From Micrococcales bacterium UBA7469 (lineage in GTDB: Bacteria; Actinomycetota; Actinomycetes; Actinomycetales; Microbacteriaceae), in the NCBI GenBank assembly GCA_002479805.1, contig DLPB01000033.1, positions 615 through 6,130 of the forward strand: a stretch of DNA of 5,516 bases, read 5' to 3'. Below are positions 1 to 5,516 of this stretch, piece by piece. The position numbers were made by a program, and so were the translations under genes. Every line of letters begins with the position of its first letter. The stretch's first letter is position 1. The notes beneath the pieces were generated by a model that searched no databases, had not been told where the DNA came from, and worked only from the letters and a program-made list of their open reading frames with translations.

Positions 1-167
1 GCATCGAGGCACTGGCGCAAAGCATGCGCGAAGCGCATGCCGATGTGCTCAGCGGTAATGGTCGTCGTGGCGATGGCGAAGATACCTCATGGCTACTGCA
101 ATCCAAACTCACCGAGCGCATGATCGCCATCTACCAAGATCTGATCAGCCAGAAGTCTGCTTCCTAA
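1..167 (+). CDS. C-terminal end of an unidentified protein (5' end outside window)
   Basis: Reading from base 3, an open frame of 54 codons runs to a TAA at 165-167; the other two plus-strand frames are closed here (frame 1 stops near base 120, frame 2 near base 57). The visible peptide starts IEALAQSMREAHADVL, passes a polar Gly/Arg/Asp-rich stretch and ends in a helical tail, LTERMIAIYQDLISQKSAS. A tail with a Trp followed by an amphipathic helix containing 'IYxxL' resembles the ends of many GT-B glycosyltransferases, and the next gene is a glycan-related membrane protein, so a glycosyltransferase is a reasonable guess. No catalytic motif is visible, so no function is assigned. Its last 23 bp overlap the 3' end of the convergent ligase-like gene. 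Confidence 0.6.
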   Translation, partial: IEALAQSMREAHADVLSGNGRRGDGEDTSWLLQSKLTERMIAIYQDLISQKSAS

Positions 168-1527
168 ACCAATCCATTGGTGCTCGAAGCAGCTTTAGCC
201 GCTTCGGCGTTCTACCAAGTGGCTCAAGCTCAGCAAATGGCTCTCGACTCTTGGTAGTTAGCAGCACCAGCAAGACCCAGCTGATCTCGATTAGCAACCT
301 GGATTCGGTCAACGACTGGGCTGCGATGACCAAAAAGCCAAACAGCGGGAACAGATAGAGCGGGTTGGTGTGACGAACCGCAACCGCCCAGAGTCGGTTA
401 AAGCCAGAAACCATAAGCCAAATCAGCAGCGCTAAACCAATAATGCCAAGCTGCAGCCAAACATCGAGATAGGCATTATGAGCCTGATACATCGGGACCT
501 TATTGATTACTATCAGACCCTCAAATGGCTCAACGCCCGGGACCCAGTAGCTGATCCAACCCCAACCCTCGAGCGGCTTCTCCCAAATCAGGTTCAACAC
601 CTCACCCCAGATGTAGAACCTGCCAGAGGCATCGGCTGACCGACCCAAAAGATCAAAGAGCTCAACTCGATAGATAAGCCCCATCACGGCAACACCAAAG
701 AGAGCCCAAATGCCATAGCCGTAGATCTTGTGCCTGGTGGCGCGATCTCTACCCTCGGAGAAGATTGCGATCAGTGCCGCAAAGGCAATCAAACCAATGG
801 CTAGGGTCATGCCCGCGCTCTTAGCGAGCGCCGCCAACAGCACCGCAAGAATCAGAGATGCCAGCGGCAGACTGCGGTTTTTATGGGTGACGATGTACTC
901 CACCAAAAACACCATGATGCCCAACACCGCGGTAAATGCCAGTAGGTTGGCATTACCCATAATGCCTTGTATGCGATCGCCTTCAAACAGATTTCCCTGC
1001 GACCAGAGGTAAGAGGCCGATGGTGGCTCATCGCCCTTGTAATTAGGGAAAATTGGCTTGATCGGGCCAAAGACAGCGGCAAAAAGTTCAAAGAGCAGCG
1101 AGGCAGCCAAGACCACCCGAAGCGTATTGGCAAAGACGTTCAGCAGCTGTCGCCAACCGAACTGATTGGCCAAGAACAGCGCAAAGACAGTGGTTCCAAC
1201 CTGGGCCACCAGGCCAATCGCGGTAAACCCGCGGTATTGGCTCCAGATCAGGCTCAACGCCATCAACCCAAGCAGCAGCGCCAGTGGAATTGGCACCCGA
1301 AGCAGCGTCTTGCCCGGCTTGCCGACAATCAGCGCTACCAGCGCAATCAGCGCTCCCACCCCAACCACAACTGCCCAGCCACCCCAGCCGATGCTGTAGC
1401 GCACTGAATCACCTGCCATCAGGATAAAGAGCCCGGGATATGCCAGCAGAATGCCAAGTCGGTAGCGCTTAGCCCTGCCATCGAATGGAATTCGAATCGG
1501 CTGGGTAATTGGAATTGACGAGGTAAT
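145..1527 (-). CDS. O-antigen ligase/polymerase-like (Wzy_C family) polytopic membrane protein, probable ATT start
   Basis: This is a polytopic inner-membrane protein of about 460 residues with roughly ten or more hydrophobic segments, typical in length for the WaaL/Wzy superfamily. These enzymes use undecaprenyl-linked glycans, either polymerising them or transferring them to an acceptor outside the membrane. Family signatures, numbered from the proposed start: GIMGNANLLAF near 188-198; the Wzy_C block with SGR near 301-303 followed by IW and KPLEGWGW; then QAHNAYLDVWLQLGIIGL near 348-365, holding the conserved His-Asn pair. Arg and His in these loops are the residues usually implicated in catalysis. 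The first in-frame ATG (1419) cuts TM1 in half and has no Shine-Dalgarno. Upstream codons encode a basic KRYR followed by LGILLAYPGLFIL, a proper first helix, and the frame stays open to a TAG at 1546-1548. No ATG, GTG or TTG lies in that stretch; an ATT at 1525-1527 sits 6 nt after TAAGGAG. The gene follows the MMPL gene by 31 bp, so co-transcription is likely. Whether it is a ligase or a polymerase cannot be told from sequence alone. Confidence 0.85.
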   Translation of the reverse strand: MTSSIPITQPIRIPFDGRAKRYRLGILLAYPGLFILMAGDSVRYSIGWGGWAVVVGVGALIALVALIVGKPGKTLLRVPIPLALLLGLMALSLIWSQYRGFTAIGLVAQVGTTVFALFLANQFGWRQLLNVFANTLRVVLAASLLFELFAAVFGPIKPIFPNYKGDEPPSASYLWSQGNLFEGDRIQGIMGNANLLAFTAVLGIMVFLVEYIVTHKNRSLPLASLILAVLLAALAKSAGMTLAIGLIAFAALIAIFSEGRDRATRHKIYGYGIWALFGVAVMGLIYRVELFDLLGRSADASGRFYIWGEVLNLIWEKPLEGWGWISYWVPGVEPFEGLIVINKVPMYQAHNAYLDVWLQLGIIGLALLIWLMVSGFNRLWAVAVRHTNPLYLFPLFGFLVIAAQSLTESRLLIEISWVLLVLLTTKSREPFAELEPLGRTPKRLKLLRAPMDWFRKQTSG

Positions 1528-1533
1528 TGCAGT

Positions 1534-1540
1534 CTCCTTA
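1534..1540 (-). promoter_or_regulatory. Strong Shine-Dalgarno (TAAGGAG) that fixes the start of the ligase-like gene
   Basis: On the minus strand TAAGGAG matches seven of the eight bases of the ideal anti-16S sequence. It lies in the 31-bp gap after the MMPL stop codon. Six bases (ACTGCA) separate it from an ATT that is in frame with the ligase-like protein; the nearest in-frame ATG is 108 bases further on. It is by far the best ribosome-binding sequence near either minus-strand gene, and it is the main reason for extending the coding region to 1527. Confidence 0.75.
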
Positions 1541-1558
1541 GGAAACTAAAGAATACCT

Positions 1559-3679
1559 TTAGTGGCTCAGGCCTGCCTTTTCATACAGACGCTTCATCCA
1601 GCGCGGTGCCCACCAGTTCAAAGAACCAAATAGTCGCATCAGGGCTGGCACTAAGAGTGCTCTCACCACCGTGGCATCCAGCAAAATGGCAACCGCAATA
1701 CCAACACCTAGCATCTTCATGATCGATACCCCGGAGGAGGCAAAGGCTCCGAAGGTAACCGCCAAGATAAAGGCGGCCGCCGTGATGATGCGTCCGGAGC
1801 GCTGCAGACCATAGGCCACCGAATTCACGGTGTTTACCCCGGCATCGTGCTGCTCCTTGATTCGAGAGAGCAGGAAGAGCTCGTAGTCCATCGATAGACC
1901 AAATGCCACCACACCAATCATCACCACCGAGGAGGTGTCGATGGTTCCAGTCACCGAATACTCACCCACCAACCACTGCAGGTAACCGTTTTGGAAGACC
2001 CAGGAAACCAGCCCTAAAGTCGCACCCAGTGACAGCACATTCAGCAGGATTGCCTTGATCGGCAAGATCACACTGCCGGTAAACAGGAACAGCAGGATCA
2101 TGGTGCTGACAAATATCCACAGCGCGGCAATCGGCAAAGCGCCCTCAATACCCTGCTGGCTGTCGGTGTAGAAGGCGGCCGAGCCACCAACCAGCACCTG
2201 ATCCAACTCGGAACTCAGCGAGCGAATCTGGACGGTCTGGTCATAACCGGCTGGGCTTCTCGGCTCAACGTCCGAGATCGCAACAATCCTGGTCCACTCG
2301 GTATCTAAATCGGTTGGCACGATGTTCACACGAACGATGTCTTCAACCTCACCAAGATCTGCTACGTAGCGATCGATGGCAGCATCGGAGCCCTGCACCA
2401 TGATCTCCACCGGGCTGGATTCTCTGCCCTCAAAGCGCTCACGCAGCAGGTTGGAGGCAATCTGGGCAGGCGAGTCGGCTGGAAGCACTCGATCATCCAC
2501 CTGGCCAAAGGAGATATTTGAAGACAGTGAGAATAGTGATGCTAGGAACAACAGCGATACGAATAACACCGGCAGTGGTCTGCGCATCGTGAAACGCGCC
2601 AGCTTCTCCCAGCCACCCTTCTCCTTTGGAGTCAGATCGCGCTTGATAATGCGCAGGCTGTTTACGCGGTCACCGAGCAGATTTAGCATTGCCGGAACTG
2701 CGAGCGCCGCACCTATAACGGCAATCATTACGACCGTAAAGCCGGCTAGCGCAAAGGACTGCAAGAAATACTGTGGGAAAAATGCCATCGAAAGCATCAC
2801 CACCGCAACCGTAAGTCCCGAGAACAGCACGGTCTTACCGGCTGATGCCACAGTGTTCGCTACCGATTCACCAACCGAGTTGCCGGCAGCTCGCTCTTCG
2901 CGGAAGCGGTTCACTACCAAAAGGCTGTAGTCAATACCGAGGCCAAGACCCAAACCGGTAATCAGGTTCAGCGCAAAGATTGAGACATCGGTGAACTGGC
3001 TTGCCACGTAAATCACAAAGAACGATCCAACGATCGCCAAACCACCGACAATCAATGGCAGCGAGGCCGCGGTTACCGAACCAAACACCAGGATCAGTAG
3101 CAGCAGCACAATCGGCACCGCAATGGTCTCGGCACGAATCAGATCGGCCTCGATGGTGTGGTTGATTTCCTTGGTAATGGCCTCAAAACCGGCAAAGTGC
3201 ACCTGTGCGCCCTGATATTCACCGGTGTAGGTATCGACCAGCTCGGCAACAATTGGAGCGTGAGCTGCGTCATTGTCTAGGTCAACCAGGATGTAGATCA
3301 GCTTGCCGTCGGTGGAAACCAAAGTTGGAGGCATGCCCAGGGTGTAGTAGTTCAGCACCTGCTCCACGCCCGCTACCTTGGCAAACTCATTTGAGAGCTC
3401 CTCAACCAAAGCAAAGTTCTCGAAGCTGCCGTCTGCCTTCATGGCATCGGCTCGGGTCTCTAGGTCAACCAGCACAATTACCTCGGCTGGGTCCTGGTCA
3501 AACTCATCTCGCAGGATGTCAGCAACCTTGGCCGAATCCGAGTTCGGGTTGTCGTAACCGCCACCCTTTAGGTTGCCGAACGCCTGAAAGCCCCAGATGC
3601 TGGAGAGTGCGATGAGCCCAACAAAGCCAAATAGAAAGAGCTTTGAGTGAGAAACGATGGCTTTGCCAAGACGGTACAT
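1559..3679 (-). CDS. MMPL-family (RND superfamily) transporter
   Basis: A complete 706-residue protein with the two-fold repeated architecture of MmpL/RND exporters. TM1 lies near residues 14-32, with a large extracytoplasmic domain at about 33-183 and TM2-6 at about 185-335. A charged cytoplasmic linker (about 336-365) is followed by TM7 (about 369-386), a second extracytoplasmic domain (about 390-512) and TM8-12 (about 514-688). Each half carries the signature Asp-Tyr pair of the family: D250-Y251 in GLGLGIDYSLLVVNRFREE and D598-Y599 in FGLSMDYELFLLSR. In characterised MmpL proteins these pairs form the proton relay, so transport driven by proton-motive force is expected. The ending LLDATVVRALLVPALM...NWWAP is also typical. 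Family members move lipids, glycolipids, siderophores or other hydrophobic compounds; the substrate here is unknown. The length is near that of the shorter actinobacterial MMPLs. The ATG has a modest AAAGG six bases upstream (3686-3690). It is probably the first gene of an operon with the ligase-like gene and is divergent from the esterase gene. Confidence 0.95.
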   Translation of the reverse strand: MYRLGKAIVSHSKLFLFGFVGLIALSSIWGFQAFGNLKGGGYDNPNSDSAKVADILRDEFDQDPAEVIVLVDLETRADAMKADGSFENFALVEELSNEFAKVAGVEQVLNYYTLGMPPTLVSTDGKLIYILVDLDNDAAHAPIVAELVDTYTGEYQGAQVHFAGFEAITKEINHTIEADLIRAETIAVPIVLLLLILVFGSVTAASLPLIVGGLAIVGSFFVIYVASQFTDVSIFALNLITGLGLGLGIDYSLLVVNRFREERAAGNSVGESVANTVASAGKTVLFSGLTVAVVMLSMAFFPQYFLQSFALAGFTVVMIAVIGAALAVPAMLNLLGDRVNSLRIIKRDLTPKEKGGWEKLARFTMRRPLPVLFVSLLFLASLFSLSSNISFGQVDDRVLPADSPAQIASNLLRERFEGRESSPVEIMVQGSDAAIDRYVADLGEVEDIVRVNIVPTDLDTEWTRIVAISDVEPRSPAGYDQTVQIRSLSSELDQVLVGGSAAFYTDSQQGIEGALPIAALWIFVSTMILLFLFTGSVILPIKAILLNVLSLGATLGLVSWVFQNGYLQWLVGEYSVTGTIDTSSVVMIGVVAFGLSMDYELFLLSRIKEQHDAGVNTVNSVAYGLQRSGRIITAAAFILAVTFGAFASSGVSIMKMLGVGIAVAILLDATVVRALLVPALMRLFGSLNWWAPRWMKRLYEKAGLSH

Positions 3680-3739
3680 TTACAACCTTTGTTGATATCC
3701 AAAGTTATACATTCCCACATCTTGTGAAATCATTCCTAA
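3680..3739. promoter_or_regulatory. Divergent promoter region between MMPL and esterase genes
   Basis: These 60 bp are clearly AT-richer than the flanking genes and must hold the start signals for both directions, because the two genes diverge from here. On the minus strand, TATAAC (3704-3709) is a fair -10 hexamer, 24 bases before the MMPL ATG; no good -35 is visible. On the plus strand, TATACA (3706-3711) overlaps it and is a weaker -10 candidate for the esterase gene, also without a clear -35. If both are used, the two promoters overlap back to back and may compete or share a regulator. A short inverted repeat, CTTTG-N8-CAAAG (3687-3704), lies beside them and could be an operator or chance. 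The specific hexamers are tentative; the regional call is firmer. Confidence 0.45.
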
Positions 3740-4861
3740 ATGGTAAGAAAACTCAAAGTTCGCTCACTGGCTTTCTTCGTTTTGGCTGGCTTGGGGCTGG
3801 TCACCGCCTGGATCTTCAATGGCATCGCGGTGATGAACAACCAGGACTACATCAAAGCCTGGTTTGGCACCGCGGTTGACTGGGTGCTCTCGGTTGATTT
3901 GCTAATTGTGGCAATTGCAGCCGCCATCTTCATGATTTACGAGGGCAAGCGCCTAGGGCTAAAGCGGGTTTGGCTCTACATCGCCCTAAGCTCTGTCACC
4001 GCAATGGCCTTTACCTTCCCGCTCTTTCTTGCGATGCGCGATCGCAAGCTAATCGAGCAAAGACTGGCGGGCGGGAAGTTAGAGCGCTTCGAATTTGATG
4101 GTCACCTGGTGGATATCTGGGTGCCGAAGGACGTAAACCCTAAGACCTCGGTCCTAGTGATGCACGATGGTCGCAACATCTTTGATGAGCAGGACTCCTT
4201 CACCGGTAAAACCTGGGAGGTGCTTTCCGCACTGCGGGATGAGGTTAGAAGCCCGGCACCGATTGTGGTTGCGGTCTGGGGAAAAAGCGATGAGACCAGA
4301 ATCCGTGAGCTATCTCCGGAGCAAATCGTGCGGGAGGATGTTGAGTTTTTCTGGCGCAACCTACCTGATTCCTACCGAGCCACCGGCACCGAACCATTTG
4401 GTGATTCTTACGTCTCGCTGCTTGCCGATGCCATCGTGCCGTTTGTTCTAGAGCGCTACGGGGTCGAGCACTCGATTGATCGCACCGCAGTGATGGGTGC
4501 CAGCATGGGTGGGCTGATTTCGATGTATGCCCTGGGGCAGCGCCCTGATGTCTTTGGCACGGCCATTTGCTTCTCGACCCACTGGGTATTCGGTGAAGAC
4601 CGAATGGTTCGTGGACTGATTGACCAGCTGCCTCAGCCCGGACAGCACCGGGTTTGGACTGATTCCGGAACCATCGAACTAGATCAGTACTACCCGCCGT
4701 TTCACAACCTCGCTGCCGAGACGCTGATGGCAAAGGGTTATCTCCCCGGCGATCAATTGGTCACCAGCATCTACCCGAACACCGGTCACCACGAGAGTTA
4801 CTGGGCTAGAAGGGTGGCAGAAGCTCTGAACTGGTGGCTACGCTCCGGCCCCCGGACATAA
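3740..4861 (+). CDS. Membrane-anchored alpha/beta-hydrolase, putative esterase family (esterase D/enterochelin-esterase-like)
   Basis: The 373-residue protein has two parts. Residues about 10-31, 46-66 and 76-98 are three hydrophobic helices. Basic residues at the N-terminus (MVRKLKVR) and in the second loop (GKRLGLKR) put the N-terminus inside and the rest of the protein outside. Residues about 115-370 form a serine hydrolase of the PF00756 type: MHDGRNIFD near 141-149 (the usual oxyanion-hole region), the nucleophile elbow GASMGG with Ser255, an acid probably in TDSGTIELD (D308 or D315), and the catalytic His in TGHHESYW (most likely H350, by analogy with the H-x-E-x-x-W pattern). The family includes carboxylesterases, siderophore esterases and the mycolyltransferase-fold antigen 85 proteins, so hydrolysis or transfer of an acyl ester at the cell surface is expected; the substrate is unknown. 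The start is firm: a TAA directly abuts the ATG (3737-3739), and later starts would destroy the first helix. No Shine-Dalgarno is visible. The 3' end overlaps the helicase gene by 56 bp. Confidence 0.88.
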   Translation: MVRKLKVRSLAFFVLAGLGLVTAWIFNGIAVMNNQDYIKAWFGTAVDWVLSVDLLIVAIAAAIFMIYEGKRLGLKRVWLYIALSSVTAMAFTFPLFLAMRDRKLIEQRLAGGKLERFEFDGHLVDIWVPKDVNPKTSVLVMHDGRNIFDEQDSFTGKTWEVLSALRDEVRSPAPIVVAVWGKSDETRIRELSPEQIVREDVEFFWRNLPDSYRATGTEPFGDSYVSLLADAIVPFVLERYGVEHSIDRTAVMGASMGGLISMYALGQRPDVFGTAICFSTHWVFGEDRMVRGLIDQLPQPGQHRVWTDSGTIELDQYYPPFHNLAAETLMAKGYLPGDQLVTSIYPNTGHHESYWARRVAEALNWWLRSGPRT

Positions 4862-5516
4862 AGCGAACCACGTCTTTATCAACCATCACATCAGAGAGCG
4901 TGATGGCGCGGGTTAGGTATAGACCATCGAGCGAGCGCACTCTGGAGAGGGCGACGTAGGTTTGGCCAGGTGAAAAGGCACCGCGACCCATATCGATTTG
5001 CACCTCGTCATAGGTTTGACCTTGCGACTTGTGGATGGTTACCGCCCAAGCTAAACGCAGCGGAATCTGCTTGAATTCGGCCAAAGTAATCGGGACCAGG
5101 GTCTCTTTGACCTTTCCGGTGGCCTCATCAAACTCTTGATCAACCTCGTAGCGCACCTTTTCCCAGGTGGCCGGGCCAACCTCGAACTGCTCGCCGTCGA
5201 CATCAACAATCACGATGCCGGACTTTGGCATTTCAACCACGTGACCGATGGTGCCATTCACCCAGCGCCTAATGGTGCCGCCAGTTGGAGCCTTTAGCAT
5301 CGATGAGTCGTCGTTCTTGATAAACATCACCTGAGCACCAACCTTGAGCTGCAGATCGGTCTCCGCAGGCAGGGTTCTGCCAAAGATCTTGGCGGCGTCA
5401 TCGGAGTAGCTGGCCCTAAAGTTCTTGGGCTCTGAGCCAATCAGGCTCATGCGCTGGGCATTCACTTGGTTGACGGTGGCATTGATGGTGGCCAGTTTGA
5501 TGACATCTGGGTGGGA
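4806..5516 (-). CDS. Pif1/RecD-like superfamily 1B DNA helicase, C-terminal part (5' end outside window)
   Basis: The minus-strand frame is open to the window edge, giving 236 visible residues. The GTG at 5463-5465 is not the true start, because the upstream codons (SHPDVIKLATINATVNQV) read as a typical helicase 'TxNxxVxxxN' segment. Other recognisable blocks are LKVGAQVMFIKND near residues 57-69 and NGTIGHV near 87-93, which match the Pif1 C-terminal region. The UvrD_C_2-type signature follows: LAWAVTIHKSQGQTYDEV near 155-172 and YVALSRVRSLDGLYL near 187-201, which are the SF1 ATP-coupling motifs V and VI. The Walker A and B motifs must lie upstream, outside the window. Pif1-like enzymes unwind DNA 5'-3' and act on G-quadruplexes, forks or repair intermediates. 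The last 18 or so residues (from about VRFM onwards) are coded antisense to the conserved C-terminus of the esterase and look like a lineage-specific tail. Confidence 0.9.
   Translation of the reverse strand, partial: SHPDVIKLATINATVNQVNAQRMSLIGSEPKNFRASYSDDAAKIFGRTLPAETDLQLKVGAQVMFIKNDDSSMLKAPTGGTIRRWVNGTIGHVVEMPKSGIVIVDVDGEQFEVGPATWEKVRYEVDQEFDEATGKVKETLVPITLAEFKQIPLRLAWAVTIHKSQGQTYDEVQIDMGRGAFSPGQTYVALSRVRSLDGLYLTRAITLSDVMVDKDVVRFMSGGRSVATSSELLPPF

Noticed and set aside
168..206. Two small inverted repeats just after the first gene's stop: ACCAAT-CC-ATTGGT (168-181) and CGAAGC-N10-GCTTCG (185-206), considered as a terminator.
   Set aside because: Neither is followed by a T-tract on the plus strand, the stems are only 5-6 bp, and the bases also encode the C-terminus of the ligase-like protein; chance is as likely.
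967..1407. Plus-strand 146-codon frame antisense to the ligase-like gene.
   Set aside because: Gln/Arg/Pro-rich, low-complexity product expected from the complement of a membrane-protein gene; no ribosome-binding site or family motif.
1503..1528. CAATTACC repeated twice, 18 bases apart, near the ligase start.
   Set aside because: Eight-base repeats in phase with the codons for Ile/Thr; explained by coding for similar residues, with no further copies seen nearby.
2376..2930. Plus-strand 184-codon open frame antisense to the MMPL gene.
   Set aside because: Ser/Arg/Thr-rich composition without domain-like features, and fully inside a strongly supported gene; a shadow frame.
3683..3694. CAAC-AAAG-GTTG hairpin on the minus strand covering the MMPL ribosome-binding site, considered as a translational switch.
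   Set aside because: Only a 4-bp stem with one G-C pair at each end; too weak to act as a switch and likely by chance.
3643..3879. Plus-strand 78-codon frame spanning the divergent intergenic region.
   Set aside because: It begins inside the MMPL gene, crosses the promoter region and ends within the esterase gene in another frame; no coding signal.
4245..4733. Minus-strand 162-codon frame antisense to the esterase gene.
   Set aside because: Its product is rich in His, Arg, Ser and Trp with no recognisable fold, while the opposite strand carries clear hydrolase motifs.
4844..4856. GC-rich hairpin TCCGG-CCC-CCGGA at the end of the esterase gene as a terminator.
   Set aside because: A 5-bp stem with a 3-base loop and no T-run on either strand; it lies inside two coding regions.

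Overview
The window looks like ordinary chromosomal DNA from a compact actinobacterial genome of moderate GC (slightly above 50% by eye). The MMPL transporter, the Wzy_C-type membrane protein, the membrane-anchored esterase and the Pif1-like helicase, together with tight packing and overlapping convergent ends, suggest Microbacteriaceae, perhaps one of the small-genome freshwater 'Luna' lineages (Rhodoluna/Aquiluna-like). This placement is an inference from gene content and base composition; no marker gene is present.

Layout: bases 1-167 (+) hold the last 54 codons of a gene entering from the left. It meets tail-to-tail, with a 23-bp overlap, a minus-strand pair: an MMPL/RND-superfamily exporter (3679 to 1559) followed 31 bp later by an O-antigen ligase/polymerase-like membrane protein (about 1527 to 145). 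These two are probably one operon read leftwards. A 60-bp intergenic region (3680-3739) separates the MMPL gene from a divergent plus-strand gene (3740-4861) for a membrane-anchored alpha/beta-hydrolase of the putative-esterase family. That gene runs 56 bp into the 3' end of a minus-strand Pif1/RecD-like helicase gene (4806 to beyond 5516), whose N-terminal part lies outside the window.

Functionally, the middle of the window is an envelope cluster: a lipid/hydrophobic-compound exporter, a glycan polymerase or ligase, and a hydrolase predicted to face the outside. A shared role in building or exporting a surface glycan or lipid is plausible but not proved. The helicase is unrelated (DNA maintenance).

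The most notable detail is the start of the ligase-like gene. The first transmembrane helix is coded upstream of the first in-frame ATG, and the only well-placed start behind a strong Shine-Dalgarno (TAAGGAG) is an ATT codon. I saw no RNA genes, mobile elements, CRISPR arrays or long repeats, and no convincing terminators. I see no strong case for an undescribed system here.
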